This document shows, piece after piece, positions 1 to 7,214 of a stretch of DNA of 64,000 nucleotides (positions are counted from its first letter, which is position 1; every line of letters begins with the position of its first letter). Origin of the DNA: Polyangium mundeleinium. Its GTDB lineage: Bacteria; Myxococcota_A; Polyangia; Polyangiales; Polyangiaceae. The stretch is from positions 7,348,501-7,412,500 of the forward strand of contig NZ_JAQNDO010000001.1 of assembly GCF_028369105.1 (NCBI RefSeq), read 5' to 3'. A program made the position numbers and the translations under genes. Under the pieces are notes generated by a model. That model worked only from the letters and a program-made list of their open reading frames with translations. It was not told where the DNA came from and made no database searches.

Positions 1-206
1 TTGCCGGGCCCATCACCCGTGGCCGTCATTCGGCCCGCCTTGCCGCCCCGGGACATCGGTATGCCTACCAGCCTGGATCGGGAGCCTCTTGGGCGGCCTG
101 CCTTGGGCCCGATCACCACGACTCGTCAAGCCCCTTAGCAGCTTATCTGAAGGCGCCCGACGATGCCTCGCCATAACGAGGGGCGTAACGTGGAAGGGGG
201 AAGACG

Positions 207-330
207 ATGCTCATACGAGGCGCGAGCCGCCGCTTGCTCGGGGCTCTGTTACCGCTGTTTTTCTTGTCCGCATGCCAGGCGGGGAGGGTCGTCGAGAGCG
301 CCGGATCCCCTGGCCCCAGCAGCGACATGC
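207..330 (+). pseudogene. Possible lipoprotein N-terminus (gene fragment)
   Basis: A purine-rich ribosome-binding site (a run of five G followed by AAG) precedes an ATG. The first 25 residues form a good lipoprotein signal: basic start, hydrophobic LLGALLPLFFLSAC core, then a lipobox cysteine. After about 40 residues the frame turns into Arg-rich sequence that runs on antisense-like through the peroxiredoxin gene, so no believable mature protein follows. It is either the stub of a broken lipoprotein gene or a chance match. The end coordinate is approximate. Confidence 0.3.
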
Positions 331-489
331 CGCGCGCGACGCGTGACCCGATCCGCCGTACCCGGGAGCCCCGCGAAAAACGACGCGCACACAGTGAATG
401 GGCTGTTTTGCGCCTGCTTTACGATCGAAGCGCCCGGGCAGCGCACCCTCCGTGTCCTGTTCGCGCGCCTTCACTCTGCCGGGAAGGCG

Positions 490-741
490 TTTCTCGATGC
501 ACACGGCGCTGCGTTCGTCACGGGGACCAGCAGCGGCATCGACGCAGGAGTCGTCCTGGCTGCCCTGGAGGCGGGCGACCGCGTCGTCGCCACGGCGCGC
601 AACCTGGAGGAGCTGCGGTCCGCGATTGGCCGGCCGGCGAACGACAGGCTCGCCTTCTTGCCGCTCGACGTCACGAGCGAAGCGCAGGCGCAGCGGTCCA
701 TCGCCGCCGCGGTCGATTGGTTTGGCCGCATCGACGTGCAG
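490..741 (+). pseudogene. Truncated short-chain dehydrogenase/reductase fragment
   Basis: The frame encodes the N-terminal third of an SDR Rossmann fold: cofactor motif VTGTSSGI, the VVATAR strand-2 segment, the PLDVT motif and the start of the GRIDV segment that normally continues as LVNNAG. Just after GRIDV the similarity stops. The catalytic Tyr/Lys region is absent and the frame ends inside the tandem repeat at 795-858. No start codon with a ribosome-binding site is evident directly upstream. Most likely a gene cut by insertion of, or recombination at, a mobile element whose remnant lies just downstream. Confidence 0.65.
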
Positions 742-794
742 GGGACCGCACATTCCACCGCTGTGGGGTGTCGTCGCCGCGGGACGGTCTCCAT

Positions 795-858
795 GTTGCG
801 ATTGAACGCGGTCAGCACCTGGTCACGTTGCGATTGAACGAGGTCAGCACATGGTCAC
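795..858. repeat. Two tandem 32-bp repeats, possible IS21-type end
   Basis: Units 795-826 and 827-858 share the pattern GTTGCGATTGAACG-N-GGTCAGCAC-N-TGGTCAC and differ at two positions. Short direct repeats with GGTCA and GATTGA cores are characteristic of the termini of IS21-family elements (family knowledge). No transposase gene is present. The repeat follows the point where the SDR fragment ends and contains the ATG assigned to the peroxiredoxin, so it probably marks an insertion or deletion scar. Confidence 0.5.
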
Positions 859-1423
859 TCTTGCTCCTCCCCCGCCTGCCTCAGGCATCCGCGCGCACGG
901 CCTGCCACCCGGCACGCGTGCACCCGATCTCGGCCAGCCAGCCACCCCCGACGGGCGTCGCATCACGCTCGCGGACGTCAACGGCTCGCCGGTCGTCCTC
1001 ATCTTCTACCCGGGGGACTTCACCCCCGTTTGCACCAACGAGCTGGGGCTCTTCAACGAGCTGATGCCCGTGTTGGGCCAGTTCGGCGCGAAGGTGTTCG
1101 GCATCTCGTGCGACTCCCTCTGGAGCCACATCGCCTTCGCCAAGGAGCTCCACATCCAGATTCCGCTCCTCTCCGACTTCCATCCGAAGGGAGAGGTCTC
1201 GCGCAGCTACAACGTCTACCGGGAGGACGTCGGCATCTGCGAGCGGTCGCTCTACGTCATCGACGGCAAGGGCGTGATCTACTGGAGCTACGTCTCGCCC
1301 ATCGAGCTCAACCCCGGCGCGGACGGCGTCATCGACGCGCTCGAGCGGCTGACCGGCAAGCAGATGGAGTTCCTCACCTTCCAGCCACAACAGCAGCCAC
1401 CTCAGCCGGAGGCACGGACATGA
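851..1423 (+). CDS. Peroxiredoxin (AhpC/TSA family)
   Basis: A 190-residue thioredoxin-fold peroxidase that would reduce peroxides in the cytoplasm. The peroxidatic motif PGDFTPVC (family PxxxTxxC) puts the active cysteine at residue 61. Other cysteines at C87 and in the GICERS segment could resolve the sulfenate. Length and motif order match 1-Cys/AhpC-like peroxiredoxins. The only ATG lies inside the second 32-bp repeat and has no clear ribosome-binding site, so the first residues may be a fusion with mobile-element sequence. The stop overlaps the ATG of the next gene, suggesting coupled synthesis with a thiol oxidoreductase that may serve as a redox partner (inference). Confidence 0.88.
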   Translation: MVTLAPPPPASGIRAHGLPPGTRAPDLGQPATPDGRRITLADVNGSPVVLIFYPGDFTPVCTNELGLFNELMPVLGQFGAKVFGISCDSLWSHIAFAKELHIQIPLLSDFHPKGEVSRSYNVYREDVGICERSLYVIDGKGVIYWSYVSPIELNPGADGVIDALERLTGKQMEFLTFQPQQQPPQPEART

Positions 1424-2022
1424 GCAGACTTCGTAGAGACGTGGACGCCAATGACTGGGCGAAGGGGCCGGCCGATGCCCCCGTCACCCTCCTGGAGTAC
1501 GGCGACTTCGAGTGTCCCTTCTGTGGGCGCGCCGCCTGGGAGCTGAAGCGGCTCGAGAGCGCTGTCGGAGACCGGGTCCGCTTCGTCTTCCGCCACTTCC
1601 CCCTCACCCAGCTTCACCCGCACGCGCTGCTGGCCGCGGAGGCCGCCGAGGCCGCCGGCGCGCAGGGAAAGTTCTGGGAGATGCACGACATGCTCTTCCA
1701 GAACCAGCAGAACCTGGAGGCTCCCGCGCTGCTGACGTACGCGGCCGACCTGGGGCTCGACATGGGCCGCTTCACGCGCAACCTCCAGGAGCACCGCTCC
1801 CTGCCGCAGGTCCAGCGCGACTTCATCGAGGGCGTGCGCAGTGGCGTGAACGGCACCCCGACCTTCTTCATCAACGGGGAGCGCCACAACGGCGCCTACA
1901 CGGCCGAGGCGCTGCTCGCCGCCATCGAGCAGCGGGCGGGGCCCGACATCGAGCCGATGACGGGGCTTCCCTGGGAAGGCGACCGCGTGCCGCGCATGGG
2001 CCGGCCCCAGTCGCGCATGTAG
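1420..2022 (+). CDS. DsbA-like thiol oxidoreductase
   Basis: A 200-residue DsbA/thioredoxin-fold protein. It has the EYGDFECPFC active site (CPFC at residues 32-35), a helical insertion through the middle, and the cis-proline loop GTPTFFING near residue 147. No signal peptide is visible, so this copy is probably cytoplasmic, as in the family often annotated as DsbA family protein or Na+/H+ antiporter NhaA-like thioredoxin. The start is fixed by the ATGA overlap with the peroxiredoxin stop. A role in reducing or regenerating the peroxiredoxin is plausible but inferred from position only. Confidence 0.85.
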   Translation: MSRLRRDVDANDWAKGPADAPVTLLEYGDFECPFCGRAAWELKRLESAVGDRVRFVFRHFPLTQLHPHALLAAEAAEAAGAQGKFWEMHDMLFQNQQNLEAPALLTYAADLGLDMGRFTRNLQEHRSLPQVQRDFIEGVRSGVNGTPTFFINGERHNGAYTAEALLAAIEQRAGPDIEPMTGLPWEGDRVPRMGRPQSRM

Positions 2023-2193
2023 GGGTCGCAGGGGCCCCGTGACGGCATCGCGACGAGAGTCCTCGGGGGCGAGCGCGAGCGTCAAGCGCGCGGACCAGCG
2101 GTACATGCAACCTCCACGCTTATCTCTCCCGCCGGCCGGCGCCGGAGGAGGAGGCCGACGCGGCGCTCGTCGAGGGAGCCGTGCGCCTCGTCC

Positions 2194-2855
2194 ATGGTGG
2201 CGAGCTGGAGGACGACACTTCCGCGCCGCCGCTTCGTCGGGATCTTCGTGAAGAGACGCCCCTTTCGGGGGTGGTTGCTGTCACTCACGCGTTTCGCCGT
2301 GAAGGACCACGTGAAGCAGCGCTTGGGCTGGTCGACCAGCGTGCGCGTGACATATGGCCTGGAGCGGGGTCGCGGCGCCAGCGTCCCGCGCGAGGCGCTC
2401 GAGGGGGCCGTGCGCGGCCTTCCGGGCGTGCTGACGGCGGAGCTCGACGAACGGACGCTGGTGCTCGGCGTGGAATACCTGCCGGGCACGGCTCGGCCCA
2501 CGCAAATCCACGCCGCAATCGAACGAGCGGGGTACGAAATCACGACCAAGCCGGATCTGCGGCGGAGCAAGCGTGATCTGGTCACGGGGGCGGAGCGGCT
2601 TGACGCCATCACCGAAGCGGGCGCGCGGCCGCCGCTCACCGACGCCGTGACGCTCCACCGGCTGATGACCGAGGTGTCGGCATTCATGGACACCTTTCCA
2701 GACCCGATGCGGAGAGCAGTCCGGATGTGGAAGACGAGCCATTCGACGCGATCGCGATGCAGCTCGGGCTGGAGAACGGGGAGAGGGCACGCGCGCTGGT
2801 GCGGGCAGGGCTCGCGCGGCTGCGGGAACGATTCAGGGGACAGGGCGTCCCATAG
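2194..2855 (+). pseudogene. Remnant region: HMA-like domain, then sigma-like tail
   Basis: Two coding-like pieces lie in different frames. In the frame of 2194, residues around nt 2340-2535 resemble a heavy-metal-associated ferredoxin-like domain (ALEGAVRGLPGV ... AAIERAGYEI) but lack the CxxC metal site. In another frame, nt 2706-2855 encode FDAIAMQLGLENGERARALV followed by an AGLARLRERF helix and a stop. That segment resembles the region-4 helix-turn-helix end of a sigma-70-type protein. The frame of 2194 continues to 3078 only as Arg/Cys-rich noise. I read this as decayed genes. An intact small HMA-like protein ending near 2727 cannot be excluded. Confidence 0.3.
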
Positions 2856-3024
2856 ACGGTGCCAGCGGCGGCTTCACCGCCGAGCATCGGGCGCCTGTCG
2901 GCGCCGCCCCGCCTGTTACTACAGCGCGCGAGGTCAGGTGACGGACGCGCTCCTGAAGAGCTGCGGCGTGGCTCCGGAGGGATGCCGGTGCGTTTGGCGA
3001 AAGGTCAACGATGCAGGCCATTCG

Positions 3025-3234
3025 TCACGTCGACGCAGACGAAAACACGAGCCGTCTCATGGCGTTAGCGTTCTTTAGGCGAAAGCTTCCCACCGCTTCC
3101 GCCACATTCAGCGCGACGCTATGCATGGCCCTGCGTAATTGCCGACCGAGATCAGAGTCCCGTCGTTCAATCTGCTCGGCAATCCCTGCCGCGTCCCCGG
3201 CCATGGTCAAGACCACTTCGTAAATCCTCAGCAT
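3025..3234 (-). pseudogene. Truncated four-helix-bundle (23S intervening-sequence type) protein
   Basis: A strong ribosome-binding site (GGAGGATTCGTT-ATG) starts a 69-residue frame. Its segments LRIYEVVLTM, QIERRDSDLGRQLRRAM and HSVALNVAEAVGS match helices 1-2 of the four helix bundle family named after the 23S rRNA intervening sequence protein. Family members are about 110-130 residues, and here the conserved second half is replaced by an unrelated SFRLKNANAMRRLVF tail. A frameshift or deletion after AEAVGS is the likely cause. The family's molecular role is not established. Confidence 0.6.
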
Positions 3235-3441
3235 AACGAATCCTCCGCCCGACGACCCGATCGCCGGGACCCCGGTCCCGCACCGTCGCGCGCAGACCTC
3301 TTGAAGGCTGCGCAGCACCGCGCGGAGCCGCGCGGAGCAGCACGCAGTGCTGCGAGCACGGCGAGCACGGCTTGGCCTTGAAGAGGCCGAGCACGACGGT
3401 AAGCTCGCCGTCCCCGAGCGGAACCTCCTGACCCCCGTTTC

Positions 3442-3473
3442 CGCTCCCGCCTCCGCTCCCGCCTCCGCTCCCC
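3442..3473. repeat. Short 12-bp tandem repeat
   Basis: The unit CGCTCCCGCCTC is repeated nearly three times just upstream of the M20 peptidase gene, in non-coding sequence. It looks like simple-sequence expansion. No regulatory meaning can be read from it. Confidence 0.6.
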
Positions 3474-3524
3474 GCTTCACCTGGCCCCCCCTTCGGCGCT
3501 AAGGTCCCGCCCGAAGGAACCCGC

Positions 3525-4949
3525 ATGACCACCAAGCTCGACAAGTCGCACGCCGAAGCCTTCTCCGAGCGCATCTGGGAGCAGGAAATCCTCCCCGCCC
3601 TCACGGAGTACATCCGCATCCCCAACAAGTCCCCCTCGTTCGACCGTGCCTGGCGCGAGAACGGCCACATGGAGCGCGCCGTCTCCCTCATCGAGCAGTG
3701 GTGCCGCGCGCAACCCGTCCCCGGCCTGAAGGTCGAGGTCGTGCGCCTCGAAGGCCGCACGCCCGTCATCTTCATGGAGATCCCTGGCAAGGGCGACGAC
3801 ACCGTCCTCCTCTATGGCCACCTCGACAAGCAGCCCGAGATGACCGGCTGGGCCGAGGGCAAAGGCCCCTGGGAGCCCGTGCGCGAGGGCGACAAGCTCT
3901 ACGGCCGCGGTGGTGCGGACGATGGGTACTCGGCCTTCGCCTCCGTCGCGGCCCTCCGCTTGCTCGCCGAGCAGGGCCTCCCGCATGCGCGTTGCGTCGT
4001 GCTGATCGAGGCGTGCGAGGAGAGCGGCAGCTTCGACCTGCCCGCGTACATCGACGCGCTCGCGCCCCGCATCGGCAAGCCGAGCCTCGTCGTTTGCCTC
4101 GACTCCGGCTGCGGCAACTATGATCAGCTCTGGACCACCACCTCCCTGCGGGGCCTCGTGCAAGGCACGCTCGAAGTCCGCATCCTGCGCGAGGGCGTGC
4201 ACTCGGGATCGGCGAGCGGCGTCGCAGCGTCGAGCTTCCGCATCCTCCGCCAGCTGCTCTCGCGCATCGAGGACGAGCGCACCGGGCGGATCCTCCTCGA
4301 CGAGCTCTTCGCAGTCGTCCCCGAGCAGCGCATCGCCCAGGCCGCGTCCGCAGCCGCAGTGCTCGGCGACGCCGTCTACAGGGAGATGCCGTGGGCCGCG
4401 GGCGCGCGGCCGATGGCCGACGACAACAAGGAGCTCCTGCTGAACCGGACGTGGCGCCCCGCGCTCAGCGTCACGGGCGTGGACGGGATCCCGCCGATCG
4501 CGAGCGCAGGCAACGTCCTCCGGCCCTTCACGAAGGTAAAACTCTCGATGCGGATCCCGCCCCGCGTGAACCCGCGGCGCGCGGCCGACGCGCTCAAGCG
4601 CGCCCTCGAAGCGGATCCGCCGTACGGGGCCGACGTGACGTTCTCGCTCTCCGAGCCCTCGGAAGGCTGGGACGCACCTCCGCTCGCGCCATGGCTGGAC
4701 GAGGCGATGCAGCGCGCAAGCGAGGCGTTTTTCGGCCAGCCCGCGATGGCGTTTGGCGAGGGCGGGACCATCCCGTTCATGGCCATGCTCGGCGAGAAGT
4801 TCCCCGAGGCCCAGTACCTCATCACGGGCGTCCTCGGTCCGCAGTCAAACGCGCACGGCCCGAACGAGTTCTTGCACATCCGTTGTGGCAAGAAGCTCAC
4901 GGCGTGCGTCGCCAGCGTCATCGCGGATCATTTCACCCGCGGCGCGTGA
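3525..4949 (+). CDS. M20-family zinc metallopeptidase
   Basis: A 474-residue cytosolic di-zinc peptidase of the M20/M28 dipeptidase-carboxypeptidase group. The full metal site is visible: H99 in YGHLD, bridging D132 in GRGGADD, catalytic/ligand E165-E166 in EACEESGS, D193 in CLDSG and H444 in NAHGPNE. The middle third is the inserted dimerisation domain (about residues 205-370). Substrate is likely a di- or short peptide, but specificity cannot be read from sequence. It stands apart from its neighbours: a repeat-containing spacer precedes it and the next gene starts 44 bp downstream on the same strand. Confidence 0.9.
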   Translation: MTTKLDKSHAEAFSERIWEQEILPALTEYIRIPNKSPSFDRAWRENGHMERAVSLIEQWCRAQPVPGLKVEVVRLEGRTPVIFMEIPGKGDDTVLLYGHLDKQPEMTGWAEGKGPWEPVREGDKLYGRGGADDGYSAFASVAALRLLAEQGLPHARCVVLIEACEESGSFDLPAYIDALAPRIGKPSLVVCLDSGCGNYDQLWTTTSLRGLVQGTLEVRILREGVHSGSASGVAASSFRILRQLLSRIEDERTGRILLDELFAVVPEQRIAQAASAAAVLGDAVYREMPWAAGARPMADDNKELLLNRTWRPALSVTGVDGIPPIASAGNVLRPFTKVKLSMRIPPRVNPRRAADALKRALEADPPYGADVTFSLSEPSEGWDAPPLAPWLDEAMQRASEAFFGQPAMAFGEGGTIPFMAMLGEKFPEAQYLITGVLGPQSNAHGPNEFLHIRCGKKLTACVASVIADHFTRGA

Positions 4950-4993
4950 AGAGATCGGGGCACGGCACGGGCAGGTCGTAGTATCCTCGTGTC

Positions 4994-5713
4994 ATGCCCC
5001 CGTCCTCCGGCTCGAACGAGTTTTCCTCCGGCATCCACCACGTCGACTGGCCCGTCGTCGCGGACGAGGAGCGGCTCCCGCGGGATGCGATGGAGGCGCT
5101 CGACAAGCTGACGCAACTGAACGGTTCGAGCCCCTCGGCAAGCGCGCACGCCTGCGGCGCCGTCTCGCTCGTGGGCGCCATGCTCGCAACCGCAGGGTAC
5201 AGAGGGCTCGTCACGCTCGCCGAGCAGATCGCCGACGAGCTCGACGACGAGAAGCGCACCGAGCTCACGCGGCTCGCCAAGGTCATCGCAGGCGGCGGCT
5301 CAGACGCGACCTACGGCGCGCTCGCAGATTACGCGATCCTCCTCTACCGGCGCTACCGCGGCATGGACGGCGGAATGGAGTACCGCAAGCTGCTCCACCT
5401 GATGCAACGCGCAGGCTTCTCACCGCCGCGCCTGCAAAACGACGACGACCTCGCGCGGACGCTCGACCGCAAAGGCGAATGCTGGCCCGCCAAGATCTCG
5501 ATATTCGGCGACGAGGGCGACCACTGGATCCTCGTTGGCCGCGACACACGCGGGCTCTTCGTCTTCGATCCCTATCCACGCGAAGACGGCAGCCAGATCA
5601 TCCGCCCCGGCGAAGCCGACTGGAAGCGCTACGTCGAGGCCATCGGAAAAGACGAAGCCGGGCGGAACACGATTGGCTTTTTGCCCGCCGTCTCCTCCAG
5701 CGATGGCGCTTGA
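4994..5713 (+). CDS. Uncharacterised protein with C39/papain-like Cys-His pattern
   Basis: A 239-residue protein without signal peptide or membrane segments. Residues around C54 (AHACGAVSLVGAML) resemble the cysteine helix of papain-fold peptidases. H177 in GDHWILVGRD and the following LFVFDPYP (Asp near residue 192) resemble the His and Asn/Asp strands of C39-like peptidases. The order Cys-His-Asp and spacing fit that fold, but overall identity to a named family is not recognisable to me, so protease activity is a hypothesis. It may be co-transcribed with the M20 peptidase upstream (44-bp gap). The hairpin repeat at 5757-6097 follows its stop. Confidence 0.55.
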   Translation: MPPSSGSNEFSSGIHHVDWPVVADEERLPRDAMEALDKLTQLNGSSPSASAHACGAVSLVGAMLATAGYRGLVTLAEQIADELDDEKRTELTRLAKVIAGGGSDATYGALADYAILLYRRYRGMDGGMEYRKLLHLMQRAGFSPPRLQNDDDLARTLDRKGECWPAKISIFGDEGDHWILVGRDTRGLFVFDPYPREDGSQIIRPGEADWKRYVEAIGKDEAGRNTIGFLPAVSSSDGA

Positions 5714-5756
5714 GTTCAAGCTGCTGAAGCTCTGACGGAGCCTCGGGGGGCGTCGC

Positions 5757-6097
5757 GCTGGGGCTTTGCCCCAGGCCCCACCGGGGCTGTCCGCCCCTGG
5801 ACCCGGACCAGCGCAAGCGCTGGACGCGGGGTCGATGAACTGCGCGGTGCGCAGTTCATCGAACAGCCGCTGGCAAGACCGGCGACGAGCCTGCCAACCA
5901 ACACGGCAGCGCTGCAGGTTCCACCGGCAGCGTGTGCGTCGCACGCTCGAGACGCACCTCCATGGTCTTGCCACCGGCCCGTTGGAAGAACTGCGCACCG
6001 CGCAGTTCTTCCACCTTCGGTCCAGGCCGTGCCTGGTCCGGGTCGAGGGGCGGATAGCCCCCGCGGGGTCCGGGGCAGCGCCCCGGCGCGACGCCCC
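5757..6097. repeat. Dispersed hairpin-rich intergenic repeat, copy 1
   Basis: A non-coding element of about 340 bp lies between convergent genes. It begins GCTGGGGCTTTGCCCCAGG and ends with GGGGTCCGGGGCAGCGCCCC. Inside are a CCAGCGC-AA-GCGCTGG palindrome (5808-5823), a 14-bp-arm hairpin with 3-nt loop at 5832-5862 (arm TCGATGAACTGCGC), and another 14-bp-arm hairpin at 5983-6013 (arm TGGAAGAACTGCGC). The second copy at 42910-43203 keeps both long hairpins but lacks roughly 45 bp between them. Probably a mobile, non-autonomous repeat that may act as a bidirectional terminator. Confidence 0.85.
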
Positions 6098-6102
6098 CCG
6101 GC

Positions 6103-6543
6103 TCAGCCCGCAGGGACGACAGGTGCCGGGGGCGGCGGTGAGGCAAGGCGAAACAGCAGCACTCCCGCCGCGACGAGCACCACGTCGCGCAGAACGGTCC
6201 ACATGGTCACGGGGCCTGAGCCCTCGCCGAAGCAGCCGCATGTAATGTTCACGCCGCGCGCGACCACGGACGCCACGGCCAGCGTGAACACGCCGAGCAC
6301 GAGCGTGGAGGCGAGCGCGCTGGCGCGGACCCAGGGCCGTGGGCCTGCGAGGAGGGCGAGGCCGAGGACGATCTCCACGGCCGGCAGCGTCGCCGCGAGC
6401 AGCGGGGCGAGATCCGGGAGGAGCTGGTAGTTGTGGATCTCCAGCGCGAACGAGGTTGGGTCGCTGAATTTGAGCGCGCCGGCCGCGACGAACATCCCGC
6501 CGAGGCCGAGACGCAAGAGCCAAAGAAGCGCGGTTTTTTTCAC
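6103..6543 (-). CDS. MauE/DoxX-like membrane protein
   Basis: A 146-residue integral membrane protein with four predicted hydrophobic helices. It carries the conserved N-terminal LRLGLGGMFVAAGALKFSDP segment of the DoxX/MauE superfamily and the NITCGCFGEGS motif typical of MauE-like proteins, whose paired cysteines link to thiol-redox or quinone pathways. The GTG start overlaps the stop of the upstream rhodanese-like gene in a GTGA, so the two are translationally coupled. A joint role in periplasmic sulfur or disulfide chemistry is inferred from that pairing. Confidence 0.78.
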   Translation of the reverse strand: MKKTALLWLLRLGLGGMFVAAGALKFSDPTSFALEIHNYQLLPDLAPLLAATLPAVEIVLGLALLAGPRPWVRASALASTLVLGVFTLAVASVVARGVNITCGCFGEGSGPVTMWTVLRDVVLVAAGVLLFRLASPPPPAPVVPAG

Positions 6544-7076
6544 GGGCTCGGCTCCTGTTTGTGGGTGATTGCGCAGCCGGGGCATGGGCCCGAGGCGCAC
6601 GCCAGGCCCTCCTGCTCCCACGCGGAAAAGCCGCCGCGTAGCACGCGCACGTCCATCTTGAGCCCGCGACGACGTAGCGTCTCGGCCACCTCGGAGGCCT
6701 CCTCGGTCGAGTCGCCGTAGACCACGATGGTCTGTGCGTGCCCGAGCTCCTTCATCGCTAGCTCGGCGCCGCTCGCGGTCATGTCGCAAGGCAGGTGGAT
6801 CGCATCGGCCACGTGCCCTGCCTCGAAGTGCTCGGCTGTGCGGGTGTCGGCGAAGAGCGTGCCCGGCTGGCCGCACAGGCTTGATGCCTCGCGTGGGGTC
6901 ATCTCGATCACGGGTGCCTCCTCGGCTGCGGCCACGGTGCATGCCGTGGGCGGCTCGAAGCCGGTGAGGACGACACCCTCGGGCCGCGCGGCGTTGATCC
7001 CGAGGCCGAGCGTTGCGCCTCCGAGGAGCAGCGCCAACGACCGCAAGATGAGGGGTCGATCGAGCCCGGACGACAT
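6540..7076 (-). CDS. Membrane-anchored rhodanese-like protein lacking the catalytic Cys
   Basis: 178 residues with an N-terminal membrane anchor (LRSLALLLGGATLGLGI), then a rhodanese domain: LFADTRTAEHFEAGHVADAIHLP, followed by TIVVYGDSTEEASEVAETL and VRVLRGGFSAW. In active sulfurtransferases the loop after VVY begins with the persulfide-forming cysteine. Here that position is Gly121, so classical sulfurtransfer is unlikely. The C-terminus has a separate CASGPCPGC cluster that could bind metal or carry thiol chemistry. First gene of a two-gene operon with the MauE-like protein. Confidence 0.8.
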   Translation of the reverse strand: MSSGLDRPLILRSLALLLGGATLGLGINAARPEGVVLTGFEPPTACTVAAAEEAPVIEMTPREASSLCGQPGTLFADTRTAEHFEAGHVADAIHLPCDMTASGAELAMKELGHAQTIVVYGDSTEEASEVAETLRRRGLKMDVRVLRGGFSAWEQEGLACASGPCPGCAITHKQEPSP

Positions 7077-7214
7077 CTTCTCGCGAAGCTAGCGCGGATG
7101 CGGCGAGGAGGCGAGGTATGCCGCGGCGAAGATGCGCTCCTTTCCATTTCGCGCTTCCCATCGCCTCGACTCCCGGGTGATCATGCCCGCGCCCGATCGA
7201 CCCCGAGGCCCCGG

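Noticed and set aside
207-1064. Single 285-codon lipoprotein gene
   Set aside because: Only the first 30 or so residues look like a protein; the rest is frame-shadow of the SDR fragment and peroxiredoxin.
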